Notes under the pieces: model-generated
The model's input: the letters and a program-made list of their open reading frames with translations, nothing else
Databases searched by the model: none
Told to the model about the DNA's origin: nothing
In this document: positions 1 to 7,917 of the stretch, one piece after another
Position numbering within the stretch: position 1 is the first letter of the stretch
Layout of the letters: every line of letters begins with the position of its first letter
Position numbers and translations under genes: made by a program
Assembly: GCA_015067375.1 (NCBI GenBank)
Contig: SVMQ01000017.1
Coordinates: forward strand, 1 to 17,794
DNA length: 17,794 nucleotides
From: Oscillospiraceae bacterium
GTDB lineage: Bacteria > Bacillota > Clostridia > Oscillospirales > Ruminococcaceae
Direction: 5' to 3'

Positions 1-245
1 GCAACAAGATAACACGCGCGATAGGCGCTGAAAGCAGCGTGACTCCCGATTATTTTGAGCTTGATATGAAGGACGGCGATATGCTGCTGTTATGCTCTGA
101 CGGTCTGACAGCCTACGGCGACGACATGGATATCCTTGATATCTGCTTCGATGTCAAGCATGAGGAATGTGCCGACGCTCTGATAAAGTATGCAAACGAC
201 AAGGGCGGACATGACAACGTTTCTGTGGCGCTGATAAACGTCTGA
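1..245 (+). CDS. prpC: PP2C-type Ser/Thr protein phosphatase, C-terminal part (cut by window edge)
   Basis: Only the last 80 or so codons are present, read in frame from base 3 to a TGA at 243-245. The visible protein has the end of a PPM/PP2C fold: an ITRAIG-like strand, the DGDMLLLCSDGLT motif (metal-binding Asp near SDGL) and the GGHDNVSVA motif with the last metal-ligand Asp. These are hallmarks of the Stp1/PrpC family, Mn/Mg-dependent phosphatases that reverse phosphorylation by the cognate PASTA kinase. The kinase gene follows 193 bases downstream, the usual Firmicute pairing. A GTG at 39 is internal and is not the start, since conserved sequence continues to the window edge. The function is family knowledge; the true start lies outside the window. 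Confidence 0.93.
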   Translation, partial: NKITRAIGAESSVTPDYFELDMKDGDMLLLCSDGLTAYGDDMDILDICFDVKHEECADALIKYANDKGGHDNVSVALINV

Positions 246-274
246 GCCTGCAAAGGTTACAAAACGGAAACAAT

Positions 275-284
275 TTCCGCGGAA
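275..284. promoter_or_regulatory. 10-bp perfect palindrome upstream of the prkC promoter
   Basis: TTCCGCGGAA is perfectly self-complementary and is flanked by partly mirrored ACAAT/TGTTT bases. It lies about 35 bases upstream of the -35 box of the prkC promoter and just after the phosphatase stop codon. It could be an operator or part of a weak hairpin (CGGAAA at 265-270 can also pair with TTTCCG at 274-279). No regulator is identified and the call rests on symmetry alone. Confidence 0.25.
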
Positions 285-318
285 TGTTTACAGTTTGATT
301 ACAGTTTCATCAAATCGG

Positions 319-347
319 TTGACAAATATGTCGCTTCGTGTTAGTAT
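319..347 (+). promoter_or_regulatory. Sigma-A promoter for prkC-rsgA-thiN
   Basis: TTGACA at 319-324 is a perfect -35 box; TAGTAT at 342-347 is the -10 box after a 17-base spacer. Transcription would start near 354, giving an 85-base leader before prkC. It gives the kinase cluster a transcription start independent of the phosphatase gene. Confidence 0.75.
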
Positions 348-377
348 TACGATAGGACATATATCATTATATTAATA

Positions 378-400
378 TCTGTGCTTCCATACGGCACAGA
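378..400 (+). other. Hairpin in the prkC leader
   Basis: TCTGTGC (378-384) pairs with GCACAGA (394-400) around a 9-base loop, inside the untranslated leader of the kinase transcript. There is no T-run after it, so it is not a terminator. It may stabilise the mRNA or be a regulatory element; nothing else is visible to decide. Confidence 0.35.
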
Positions 401-438
401 GTGCAATATACAATGTATGGAGAAATGGCGGATAATAC

Positions 439-2793
439 ATGGACAGTAATATTGGAAAAAAGCTTGACGGAAGATATGAGCTGCTGGAGCTTATCGGCGT
501 CGGCGGAATGGCTGATATCTACCGTGCAAACGATATCGAAGAGGATCGTATCGTAGCAGTGAAGATACTCAAGACAGAGTTTGCAGGCAGCGACGAGTTT
601 CTGCGCCGCTTCCGCAATGAGTCAAAGGCTATCGCGCTGCTCTCCCACCCCAACATCGTCAAGATATATGATGTTGGATTCACAGAGAAGGTACAGTTCA
701 TCGTTATGGAGTATGTTGACGGCATAACTCTGACTGACTATATCGAGCAGCAGAGCGTACTCAAATGGCGCGACTCCATACACTTCGTGGTACAGATACT
801 CAAGGCGCTGCAGCACGCGCATGACCGCGGCATAGTTCACCGTGATGTAAAATCACAGAATGTTATGCTGCTCAGCGACGGCACTATCAAGGTCATGGAC
901 TTCGGAATCGCACGCTTCAACCGTGAGAACAACAAGACCATGTCCGAAAAGACCATCGGCTCTGTTCACTACATCAGTCCCGAGCAGGCACGCGGCGACA
1001 TCACCGATGAGCGCAGCGATATCTACTCCGTTGGTGTTGCACTGTATGAGATGGTGACAGGCAAGAAGCCGTTTGACGGAGATACTCCCGTTTCCATCGC
1101 GCTGATGCATATGCAGAGTACTCCCAAGAAGCCTACAGAGCTTAACAGCACTATCCCCGAGGGTCTTGAGCAGATAATCCTCCGCGCTATGCAGAAGGAG
1201 CCTAACCAGCGCTACCAGACCGCAGGCGAGATGATAAAGGATCTCGAGGAGCTTAAAAAGAACCCCGCTATCATCTTTGAGTACAAATACAACTCCACTG
1301 ACGGCACTACAAAGTATTTTGACCGTCCCATCCCTGCAGGAGAGGACGCTCAGCCGCGCCGCCGCAAGCAGATGACCGTGACCATCCCTGAGGACGCATA
1401 CGACGATGACGATGATTACGACGACGATGATGACGAGTATGAGGATCGCCGCTCGCCGCTGATACCTATACTTTTCGCGGTAGGTACAGCGCTTATCATC
1501 GCTGCTGTGTTCCTTGTACTTATGATGATAAAGGATACCTTCGATAAGGATCCGACCGCATCAGATCAGTCGGGCAGCACTGTTGTCAGCGGCGAAAGCT
1601 CCAATATCTCTCAGAATATAAGCGGAGAGATCGAGATGCCGAACATGATCGGTATGCCGTGGGATGAAGCTTATGCCAAGTACAGCTCGCATCTCAATCT
1701 CATCGTACAGCAGGAGTGGTCTGAGTATACTAAGGATGAGATATTCGATCAGGAATTCCCCGAGGGAAGAAAGATAAAGATAGGCACCGATGTCATCGTA
1801 AAGGTAAGTAAGGGCATCAAGCAGGTGGAGGTTCAGGATCTCACCAACCGTACTCTTGACGCGGCAGAGCGCCAGCTGAAAAAGGACGGCTTCAAGGTGA
1901 CAAAGACCTATGCCGAGAGCGAGGACGTTGCTGAAAACTGCATCATCCGCACCGAGCCGCCTGCACACGAGATGGCGCCTCAGGGTTCTTATGTTACTCT
2001 GGTAGTGAGCCTTGGTTCTCCCGACACGCTGATGTCTGTTCCCAAGCTCACCGATATGCCTATCGAAACAGCGCTTGAGCGCTGCGAGGAATATTTCCTC
2101 AATCCCGAGATCACAATGGTAGACAGCGAGGAGGACGAGGGTACTGTTCTCGAACAGAGCATCGAACCCAACAAGCTCGTTGACAAGAACACGACCATCG
2201 AGCTAAAGGTAAGTACAGGTAAGATCCCCGAGTCCAACAAGAAGTTCAGCTTCACCGTTCCTCAGTCTGCAAAGGGCGAGTTCGAGTTCAAGTACTACAT
2301 CGATGGTCTGCTTGACACAGAGCGTGGTACTGAGATTCGCGACGTAAGCCTTGCAACCAACAAGGAGATCCCCTATGAGATCAAGGGTCGCGACGGTGAG
2401 ACCAAGTCCCTTGCTATCATGGTAACATCTACCGCAACAGGCAAAACAGGTACCTACCTTGTTATCGAGTTCACATTCAAGGCAAATGAGGACGGCAAGA
2501 TCAAGGTTACCAACGAGTTCAAGGAAAAGAACACCAAGGTATTTGCCGAGCTGCTTGACGGTGCTGAGATACCTGTCGAGGACGATGAAACACTCGAGTC
2601 CTTTGAGAGCGGCGAAACAGCTGAGGCTCCCGAAAGCTCAGAGGAAGCTCCAGAGCCTGCTGAAACAGAGGAAACTGAGCCTGTTGAAACAGAAGATAAC
2701 ACTGATAACAACGACGACAACGCTGACAACAACAGCGGCAGCACTGACACTAATACAGACAATTCCAATCCCGGCGGTATACCCGTTGATTGA
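439..2793 (+). CDS. prkC: PASTA-domain eukaryotic-type Ser/Thr protein kinase (PrkC/StkP family)
   Basis: Membrane kinase of 784 residues. The cytoplasmic kinase domain (about 12-272) has the Gly loop GVGGMA (20-25), Lys42, helix-C Glu61, catalytic HRDVKSQN (134-141), DFG (154-156) and SPEQ (180-183). A juxtamembrane linker with a run of Asp (321-335) precedes one transmembrane helix (about 340-363). Outside are three PASTA repeats (about 397-459, 462-526, 531-594), which in this family bind muropeptides or lipid II and couple wall state to growth, division or germination. A further beta-rich segment (about 600-697) and a Glu/Thr/Pro then Asp/Asn/Ser-rich tail (710-784) follow. The start has a GGCGG-like site 6 bases upstream and begins the conserved N-terminus. 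The gene sits between prpC and rsgA, the standard Firmicute order. The kinase call is firm; the ligand is inferred from the family. Confidence 0.97.
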   Translation: MDSNIGKKLDGRYELLELIGVGGMADIYRANDIEEDRIVAVKILKTEFAGSDEFLRRFRNESKAIALLSHPNIVKIYDVGFTEKVQFIVMEYVDGITLTDYIEQQSVLKWRDSIHFVVQILKALQHAHDRGIVHRDVKSQNVMLLSDGTIKVMDFGIARFNRENNKTMSEKTIGSVHYISPEQARGDITDERSDIYSVGVALYEMVTGKKPFDGDTPVSIALMHMQSTPKKPTELNSTIPEGLEQIILRAMQKEPNQRYQTAGEMIKDLEELKKNPAIIFEYKYNSTDGTTKYFDRPIPAGEDAQPRRRKQMTVTIPEDAYDDDDDYDDDDDEYEDRRSPLIPILFAVGTALIIAAVFLVLMMIKDTFDKDPTASDQSGSTVVSGESSNISQNISGEIEMPNMIGMPWDEAYAKYSSHLNLIVQQEWSEYTKDEIFDQEFPEGRKIKIGTDVIVKVSKGIKQVEVQDLTNRTLDAAERQLKKDGFKVTKTYAESEDVAENCIIRTEPPAHEMAPQGSYVTLVVSLGSPDTLMSVPKLTDMPIETALERCEEYFLNPEITMVDSEEDEGTVLEQSIEPNKLVDKNTTIELKVSTGKIPESNKKFSFTVPQSAKGEFEFKYYIDGLLDTERGTEIRDVSLATNKEIPYEIKGRDGETKSLAIMVTSTATGKTGTYLVIEFTFKANEDGKIKVTNEFKEKNTKVFAELLDGAEIPVEDDETLESFESGETAEAPESSEEAPEPAETEETEPVETEDNTDNNDDNADNNSGSTDTNTDNSNPGGIPVD

Positions 2794-2808
2794 TCGGAGG
2801 TAATCTTT

Positions 2809-3705
2809 ATTTCTGCTGAATTTAATGGCAAGATCATAAAGGCTGTTGGGGGTATCTACTATGTAGATGCCCTCAGCGGCATATTAAAAGGTGAAATCGT
2901 GAAATGCAGCGCACGCGGCATATTCCGAAAGGATGGCATAAGCCCCTGCGCGGGCGACAATGTGCGCGTTGTGACAGAGGACAACACTGACCCTGTTATT
3001 GCGGAGATAGCCGACAGAAAGAATTATCTGATACGTCCACCGCTTGCAAATCTTGACGGTATAGTATTCGTGAACTCCTGCATAGAGCCGCTTCCCAACC
3101 GCTTCGTGCTGGACAAGCTGGTAGCTATCGCTGACAGCAAGGGCATTGAGCCGCTGATAGTATTCACAAAGACTGACCTTAAAGATGCAGGCGATATCAT
3201 TGACGTGTATCGCTCCATCGGCATCGAGGTGTGCCTTGTGAACAACACCACAGGCGAGGGTGCTGAGAGCGTTATGCGCTTTATACAGGGCAGGACTACT
3301 GCCTTTGTCGGAAACTCTGGAGTTGGTAAGTCCAGCCTGATGAATGTGCTGTTTCCCGAGCTTGAGCTTGAAACCGCACATATCAGCAAAAAGCTGGGAC
3401 GAGGCAGGCACACCACTCGACAGGTGGAGATGTATAAGCTTGCAGGCGGTTATGTTGCTGATACCCCAGGCTTCTCTACCGTTGAAACAGAGCGCTACTG
3501 CCGCATACCAAAGGGAGAGCTTGACGCGGCATTCCGTGAGTTTAGTGAATTCATGACGGAGTGTCAGTTTGCAAACTGCGCTCATATAAAGGAAAAGGGC
3601 TGCGCTGTGCGTGCCGCGCTTGAACAGGGAAAGATCCCTCAGACGCGCTATGACAGCTATGTAAGAATGTACGAGGAAGCAAGCAAGATAAATGAATGGG
3701 AATAA
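2809..3705 (+). CDS. rsgA: Ribosome small-subunit-dependent GTPase A (RsgA/YloQ), apparent ATT start
   Basis: Circularly permuted GTPase that assists late 30S subunit maturation. Numbered from the proposed start (298 residues, normal for the family): an OB-fold whose first strands read NGKIIKAVGGIYYVD, then G4 TKTD (120-123), P-loop GNSGVGKSS (168-176), G3 DTPG (218-221) and the C-terminal zinc site Cys252, Cys257, His259, Cys265. The conserved N-terminus is open back to the prkC stop at 2791-2793 but has no ATG, GTG or TTG. GGAGG at 2796-2800 is 8 bases before ATT at 2809, which I take as the start. The first conventional start, GTG at 2899, would remove 30 conserved residues, although an AAAGGTG lies before it. 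A sequencing error or TGA read-through from prkC remains possible. The 3' end overlaps thiN by 14 bases. Confidence 0.9.
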   Translation: MSAEFNGKIIKAVGGIYYVDALSGILKGEIVKCSARGIFRKDGISPCAGDNVRVVTEDNTDPVIAEIADRKNYLIRPPLANLDGIVFVNSCIEPLPNRFVLDKLVAIADSKGIEPLIVFTKTDLKDAGDIIDVYRSIGIEVCLVNNTTGEGAESVMRFIQGRTTAFVGNSGVGKSSLMNVLFPELELETAHISKKLGRGRHTTRQVEMYKLAGGYVADTPGFSTVETERYCRIPKGELDAAFREFSEFMTECQFANCAHIKEKGCAVRAALEQGKIPQTRYDSYVRMYEEASKINEWE

Positions 3706-4312
3706 TATCTGCTCGATAATATGCGGCTCGCCCGACAGCAGGCTTGACAGCTCGCTGGTCGAGGGGCTTGTGATATGCGCCGACAGCGGACTGGACAACG
3801 CACTCAAGGCAGGCATAAAGCCGAATATAGTCGTGGGCGATTTCGACAGCTGCACTGCTCAGATACCTGATGATGCTGAGATCATACGCGTTTCGCCTAT
3901 CAAGGATGACACCGACACGATACTCGCCGCCGATATCGCGATAGAGCGCGGCTGCAGCGAGCTCAGATTTTTCTGCGCGACAGGCGGCAGATTCGATCAC
4001 ACATACGCCAATGTGCAGATGCTGGAATATCTGCACAACAAAGGCGTTTCGGCTGTGCTTTACGGCGGCAGCGAAACTATCAGACTGCTTTATGAGGGCG
4101 AATGTACTTCCCTGCATAAGCATGACGGATTTGTTTCGGTCTTTGCACTGACAGAAAACGCACTGATCAGCGAGCAGGGTATGAAATATCCGCTCGACCA
4201 CCACATTTTAGAGCGCTGCTTCCCCCTTGGCATAAGCAACGAGATAACCGCTGATATAGGCCAGATCACTGTACACAGCGGCATCGTAATACTCTGTGAA
4301 TACAAGTGCTGA
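3692..4312 (+). CDS. thiN: Thiamine diphosphokinase
   Basis: This 206-residue enzyme transfers pyrophosphate from ATP to thiamine to make thiamine diphosphate in the cytoplasm. Visible family motifs are ADSG (30-33), VVGDFDS (47-53), IKDDTDT (70-76) and ATGGRFDH (96-103), whose Asp residues bind metal and nucleotide in TPK/ThiN enzymes. The length matches the bacterial family. The ATG at 3692 overlaps the end of rsgA by 14 bases, implying translational coupling. In many Firmicutes rpe lies between rsgA and thiN; here it is absent. No TPP riboswitch is seen, so expression should follow the kinase operon. Confidence 0.94.
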   Translation: MNGNNICSIICGSPDSRLDSSLVEGLVICADSGLDNALKAGIKPNIVVGDFDSCTAQIPDDAEIIRVSPIKDDTDTILAADIAIERGCSELRFFCATGGRFDHTYANVQMLEYLHNKGVSAVLYGGSETIRLLYEGECTSLHKHDGFVSVFALTENALISEQGMKYPLDHHILERCFPLGISNEITADIGQITVHSGIVILCEYKC

Positions 4313-4331
4313 CCATGTAAAGGAGCTCATC

Positions 4332-5183
4332 ATGAAAAAGGCTGCTATATTGCTGCTTTTGTTATGCACCGCGGTCTTTTGCGCCTGTAACGCTGAAGTC
4401 GCATCGGAAAAGGAGATAATAAAATTCGCCAAGGACACCTACGGCAAGGCTGATTTTCTGTACTCCGAACAAGTCAGCGAGGACGCGCTTCGCTGCTACT
4501 TCACCGATAAGGAATACGGCTTTACTTATCACGTCAGCAGCAATGTGCTTGCGATAACTATTGACGGCGCGGTGTTTGGCTATAAGGAAGACAAGGGCAG
4601 CGACTTCAATGATGTATTCTATGAATATATCCGCACACAGTCCTCCGCTTCGATAGCTGCGTTGTCACAGCAGTATGGCTGCGAGATACTGCTCGATGAT
4701 ATAATATACGATAATGTAATTTATGTCGATATAACCTCTCCCAACACTGACACTGCCTGCATCGCTGCGGAAAAAACGCGCGAGATACTGTCGTCATACG
4801 ATACACGCGGATATTGGGAAAACATCAGCTGCCGCGTTTATGATGCGAACGGTAACAAACAGTATACCTACGATACTCTGCACGAACAGCCGCTCACCCC
4901 TGAGGATGAGGACATCGAGTTCTTTACACAGGCAGCACAAATGAAGCACAGCGAGGCACAGTACCTGCGCAAGGACACAAGGCTATTCAGTCAGACGGGC
5001 ATTACCGAGGATAAGCTTGTAAATATACTCGGCACAGAGCCGCCTACTGCGGACAGCATCATCACCTACTACTATTTCACCGCTGAGGGCAAGGAATTCT
5101 TCCTCGCTGACGTGCAGGTGTACTATCCCGACTACGGCTCCATGTCATGGCACACGAACTACCTTGAAGTTTTCGGGGAATGA
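4332..5183 (+). CDS. Putative secreted lipoprotein of unknown function
   Basis: A 283-residue protein beginning MKKAAILLLLLCTAVFCAC: a Lys-rich n-region, a Leu-rich hydrophobic core and a probable lipobox FCAC, with the second Cys of that motif as the lipidated residue (the -3 position is Phe rather than Leu, so this is a little atypical). AGGAG at 4321-4325 sits 6 bases before this ATG, which is why I prefer it to the in-frame ATG at 4296 inside thiN. The mature part is acidic and rich in Tyr and Asp, with no motif I recognise. It is the last gene of the prkC operon, 19 bases after thiN, and is followed by a strong hairpin. An envelope role next to a wall-sensing kinase is a guess from position only. 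Confidence 0.82.
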   Translation: MKKAAILLLLLCTAVFCACNAEVASEKEIIKFAKDTYGKADFLYSEQVSEDALRCYFTDKEYGFTYHVSSNVLAITIDGAVFGYKEDKGSDFNDVFYEYIRTQSSASIAALSQQYGCEILLDDIIYDNVIYVDITSPNTDTACIAAEKTREILSSYDTRGYWENISCRVYDANGNKQYTYDTLHEQPLTPEDEDIEFFTQAAQMKHSEAQYLRKDTRLFSQTGITEDKLVNILGTEPPTADSIITYYYFTAEGKEFFLADVQVYYPDYGSMSWHTNYLEVFGE

Positions 5184-5198
5184 CCCCTATAACAAAAA

Positions 5199-5232
5199 AG
5201 ATCCCTCCTATGGCTTACCACAGGAGGGATCT
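5199..5232. terminator. Bidirectional terminator between the prkC operon and the chemoreceptor gene
   Basis: An 11-bp perfect stem (AGATCCCTCCT at 5199-5209 with AGGAGGGATCT at 5222-5232) closes a 12-base loop. On the - strand it is followed by CTTTTTTGTT, a good U-tract for ending the chemoreceptor transcript. On the + strand the downstream bases are T-rich but interrupted. It lies exactly between the two convergent genes. Confidence 0.88.
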
Positions 5233-5243
5233 GTTCTATTCGT

Positions 5244-7214
5244 TTACATCGTCTTAAAATGTCCTACCTCATCGCTGAGTGTCACGGCAAGTGCGGAAAG
5301 CTCCTCGCTTGCTGCGGCGCTCTGCTCTGCGGTGGCAGTGGTATTGTGGATGGCGTTGTTTACGTTCTCCATGCCCGTAGATATCTGTTCGATAGCAGTG
5401 GTCTGCTCGTTGTTAGCATCTGCTATGCCTGTCATTACGTTGGATATCTCCTCAACGCCTGCAACGATGCTGTCCAGCGCGCCCGATGTCGCATCAGCAA
5501 GCTCTGTACCTCTGTTTACAGCAGCGATGGAGCGGTTGATAAGCTCGCCTGTCTGCTTTGCAGCCTCCTGACTCTTTCCTGCGAGATTTCGTACCTCGTC
5601 GGCAACTACCGCAAAGCCCTTGCCTGCCTCACCTGCTCTTGCAGCCTCGATAGCAGCATTCAGCGCAAGGATGTTAGTCTGGAATGCGATATCGTCAATG
5701 ACCTTCATGATCTGGCTGATCTCGTTGGAAGATGCCTCGATCTCGCTGATAGCCTCAAGCATATCGTTCATGCTTGCCGAGCCTTCCTGTGCCTTTTCAT
5801 TGGTCTGCTGTACGGTTTCAAGCGCGCGTGCAACGTTCTCGTTGTTTGCGATAGTCTTTGCAGCGATGTTCTCTATCGTGGAAGCTATCTCATTTACAGC
5901 AGAAGCCTGTGTAACTGCATTCTCGGAAAGCTGAGTAGAGCCGTCTGCAAGCTGGCTTGCGCCGTCCTTTACCTCGTCAGCGGAGCGTCCTACCTCTGTC
6001 ATGGTGCGGTTGAGCTCTTCTCTGATATGGTCAAGGTTAGCCTTCACCTGAGCGAAATCGCCCTTGTAATCAACGGCAGTACCCACGGTAAGATCGCCCT
6101 CGGATATATGATCGAGTACATTTCCCATATCGCCGAATACCGACTGCATCGTATCCTTCATGGTGGACAATGCATCGGTCATCGCACCTATCTCACCGCC
6201 CATATCTGTCGTAGGAGCGTCGGATGTAAGGTCGCCCTCAGAAAAGCTCACAAGACGGTCGGCTGTCTTTGTGATAGGTGTAGCTATCCTCTTGATGAAA
6301 AGGAATATTATCGGAAGTGTAAGCAGCGATATCGCAATTGCGATCAGCAGTATCATACCTGCCGTCATCAGCAGTGTATTCCTTACAGGCGCCCACGGTG
6401 TTGCGATGGCGATAGACCAGCCCTCCTCGCCTGCTACGGGAGCATATCCGAGATAATAATCCTGACCCGCGATCTCAACGTGCTTTGTTCCCTCTTCGTA
6501 TGTAAGCATATCTGCAGAAATATCAGCAAGGTCTGCAAGACCGCTGTCAAGCTCGGCATTGTTCTGAAGCTCGGTAAGGATAGGCAGCTTTTCGGTATCG
6601 CTTGCCGCAATTATCATACCGTTCTTGTCAATGATAAAGCACAGACCGTTATCACCGAAGTGGACCTCTTTGATAACATTGTTCACGATATCTGTATCAA
6701 GACCACCATACATAAGGTAATCCTGACCGTTTGCGCTGAAATATTTACCCATCATGATGGTGAGCGAGTTGTCAGTCATTCTCAGCAATGGGCTGGAAAC
6801 ATACGCATCCTTGTTAGCCATAGCATTGATGAAGTAGTCACGCTGAGAGATATCCGTATCATTCAAGGTCTTGCCATCACTGTATGCAAGGGAGAAATCC
6901 TTGAACGTACTTGTGCTTGCGCTCTTATTGATGATAGCCTTGCGTTCTTCAGCGGATAAGCTTTCATCGACGATGTCAGGATTTTCCGTAACCACGTCAA
7001 ACTGTCTTGACAGGTCGTCAACAAGGTTTTCGATGCTTGTGGAATAAGCGCCTGCAAGCGCCAGAGCCTCATCCTCATAATTATAGGTGTACGCTGAAAT
7101 GGTGCAGATGAATGCAAGGATGGTCATAACAGCCGCTACCGTCAGCGCAGGTGTCAGCGCCAATCGTGTCAAGCGTGCCTTTAGTCCGCCCTTTTTCGTT
7201 TTTGTCGGTGCCAT
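5244..7214 (-). CDS. Methyl-accepting chemotaxis protein with dCache-like sensor
   Basis: A 656-residue transmembrane chemoreceptor that would control CheA kinase in response to an outside ligand. Order: basic N-terminus, TM1 (about 21-43), an extracellular region of about 235 residues with the YFINAMANK and [21 protein letters not shown] patterns typical of dCache_1 sensors, TM2 (about 280-307), HAMP (about 305-360), a second HAMP-like segment (about 361-412, HISEGDLTV), then the helical signalling domain (about 415-650). The hairpin tip has the conserved [20 protein letters not shown] block (523-542). AGGAGGC at 7221-7227 sits 7 bases before the ATG. It is monocistronic with its own promoter and terminator, and no che genes are nearby. 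The ligand cannot be read from the sequence. A 566-codon frame on the opposite strand is a codon-bias shadow. Confidence 0.95.
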   Translation of the reverse strand: MAPTKTKKGGLKARLTRLALTPALTVAAVMTILAFICTISAYTYNYEDEALALAGAYSTSIENLVDDLSRQFDVVTENPDIVDESLSAEERKAIINKSASTSTFKDFSLAYSDGKTLNDTDISQRDYFINAMANKDAYVSSPLLRMTDNSLTIMMGKYFSANGQDYLMYGGLDTDIVNNVIKEVHFGDNGLCFIIDKNGMIIAASDTEKLPILTELQNNAELDSGLADLADISADMLTYEEGTKHVEIAGQDYYLGYAPVAGEEGWSIAIATPWAPVRNTLLMTAGMILLIAIAISLLTLPIIFLFIKRIATPITKTADRLVSFSEGDLTSDAPTTDMGGEIGAMTDALSTMKDTMQSVFGDMGNVLDHISEGDLTVGTAVDYKGDFAQVKANLDHIREELNRTMTEVGRSADEVKDGASQLADGSTQLSENAVTQASAVNEIASTIENIAAKTIANNENVARALETVQQTNEKAQEGSASMNDMLEAISEIEASSNEISQIMKVIDDIAFQTNILALNAAIEAARAGEAGKGFAVVADEVRNLAGKSQEAAKQTGELINRSIAAVNRGTELADATSGALDSIVAGVEEISNVMTGIADANNEQTTAIEQISTGMENVNNAIHNTTATAEQSAAASEELSALAVTLSDEVGHFKTM

Positions 7215-7232
7215 AATAAAGCCTCCTGATAT

Positions 7233-7250
7233 TATGACGTTTATGTCATA
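7233..7250 (-). other. Inverted repeat in the chemoreceptor leader
   Basis: TATGAC (7233-7238) and GTCATA (7245-7250) are inverted around 6 bases, just upstream of the ribosome binding site and downstream of the promoter. It is AT-rich and short, so it may be a protein binding site, a small hairpin or chance. Confidence 0.25.
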
Positions 7251-7267
7251 TTAATGTTATTGTTATT

Positions 7268-7296
7268 ATTATAACACAGAAAGCAATAATAGTCAA
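7268..7296 (-). promoter_or_regulatory. Sigma-A promoter of the chemoreceptor gene
   Basis: On the - strand TTGACT (7291-7296) is separated by 17 bases from a perfect TATAAT (7268-7273). Transcription would start near 7261, about 47 bases before the ATG. There is no sigma-D (flagellar type) pattern, so the gene appears to use the housekeeping sigma factor. Confidence 0.82.
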
Positions 7297-7308
7297 CAAA
7301 TAAACAGT

Positions 7309-7332
7309 CGTCGCATAATGGTATATGCGACG
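7309..7332. terminator. Hairpin, probable terminator after the ribU-DUF5662 operon
   Basis: A 9-bp perfect stem (CGTCGCATA at 7309-7317 with TATGCGACG at 7324-7332) has a 6-base loop. The + strand side carries the better T-run (AATTTTTTTG), while on the - strand the bases after the stem are ACTGTTTATTTG. It lies between the DUF5662 stop and the chemoreceptor promoter, so it most likely insulates the two - strand units despite the weaker tract. Confidence 0.6.
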
Positions 7333-7359
7333 AATTTTTTTGTTTATTTTGTACAAAAG

Positions 7360-7905
7360 TCAATATTCCTTATTTTTCCTTTTGTATGCAATGACATAAG
7401 AGAAGGTATCTTTTTCTCCCTTTTCCGCCAGCATTACCAACAGACCTTCAAGAAAGTCTGATGTTTCGGGGTGGATAACACGCCTGCCCTTTGCCGCAAG
7501 GAAATAATCCAGCGCACTGCGGTCGGTGTAGTTTTTGCCCTGATATATCTTGCTTGCCGCTACGCGGTCGCAGAACATCTCGATGACGTATTTCAGTGGC
7601 ATCTTTACAGGCTCATTCTGCTTGGTCTTGGGGTTATAATCCATCCAGTACTCGAAATGGTGGCGATTTCTGCCCTTGTGGTGCAACCACGCGCGGGAGT
7701 AGCCGTAGTCCTCGCGCGCTGCCTCGTTAGGGCTGCGCGTCCCCTGATAATAGCGCGCACCCTCAAAAAACTCAGTTGGAGCATACTTCGACAGATCGTG
7801 AAACAACCCCTGCCAGCCTATCCCAGCCCTGAAGCAGTGTGCGATCACCTTGTGGCGATGCTTTGTTATGGTGCGGAAATGTCCGAATGCTCCTTTTAGC
7901 GACAT
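7360..7905 (-). CDS. DUF5662 family protein, possible HD-type metal hydrolase
   Basis: A 181-residue cytoplasmic protein matching the DUF5662 pattern I know from Clostridia: TITKHRHKV (13-20), GLFHDLSKY (33-41), YYQGTRSPN (52-60), HHKGRNRHHFEYW (75-87) and CDRVAASK (112-119). The order His, His-Asp, paired His, then Asp resembles HD-superfamily phosphohydrolases and suggests a metal site; this is inference, not a demonstrated activity. AGGAGG at 7911-7916 sits 5 bases before the ATG, and the ribU stop is only 12 bases upstream, so the two genes are almost certainly co-transcribed under the FMN riboswitch. That placement hints at a flavin-related role. Confidence 0.85.
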   Translation of the reverse strand: MSLKGAFGHFRTITKHRHKVIAHCFRAGIGWQGLFHDLSKYAPTEFFEGARYYQGTRSPNEAAREDYGYSRAWLHHKGRNRHHFEYWMDYNPKTKQNEPVKMPLKYVIEMFCDRVAASKIYQGKNYTDRSALDYFLAAKGRRVIHPETSDFLEGLLVMLAEKGEKDTFSYVIAYKRKNKEY

Positions 7906-7917
7906 ATTGACCTCCTG

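Noticed and set aside
1397..1455. Asp-codon repeat in prkC as a microsatellite or frameshift site
   Set aside because: The frame stays open through it into the transmembrane helix and PASTA repeats; acidic juxtamembrane linkers are unremarkable in this family.
2884..3855. 323-codon frame on the - strand across rsgA and thiN
   Set aside because: It spans the junction of two well-conserved + strand genes and has no recognisable motif or start signal.
5259..6959. 566-codon frame on the + strand opposite the chemoreceptor
   Set aside because: The - strand protein has clear HAMP and signalling domains over its whole length; the opposite frame is Cys/Leu/Arg-rich with no domain and no ribosome site, a typical codon-bias shadow.
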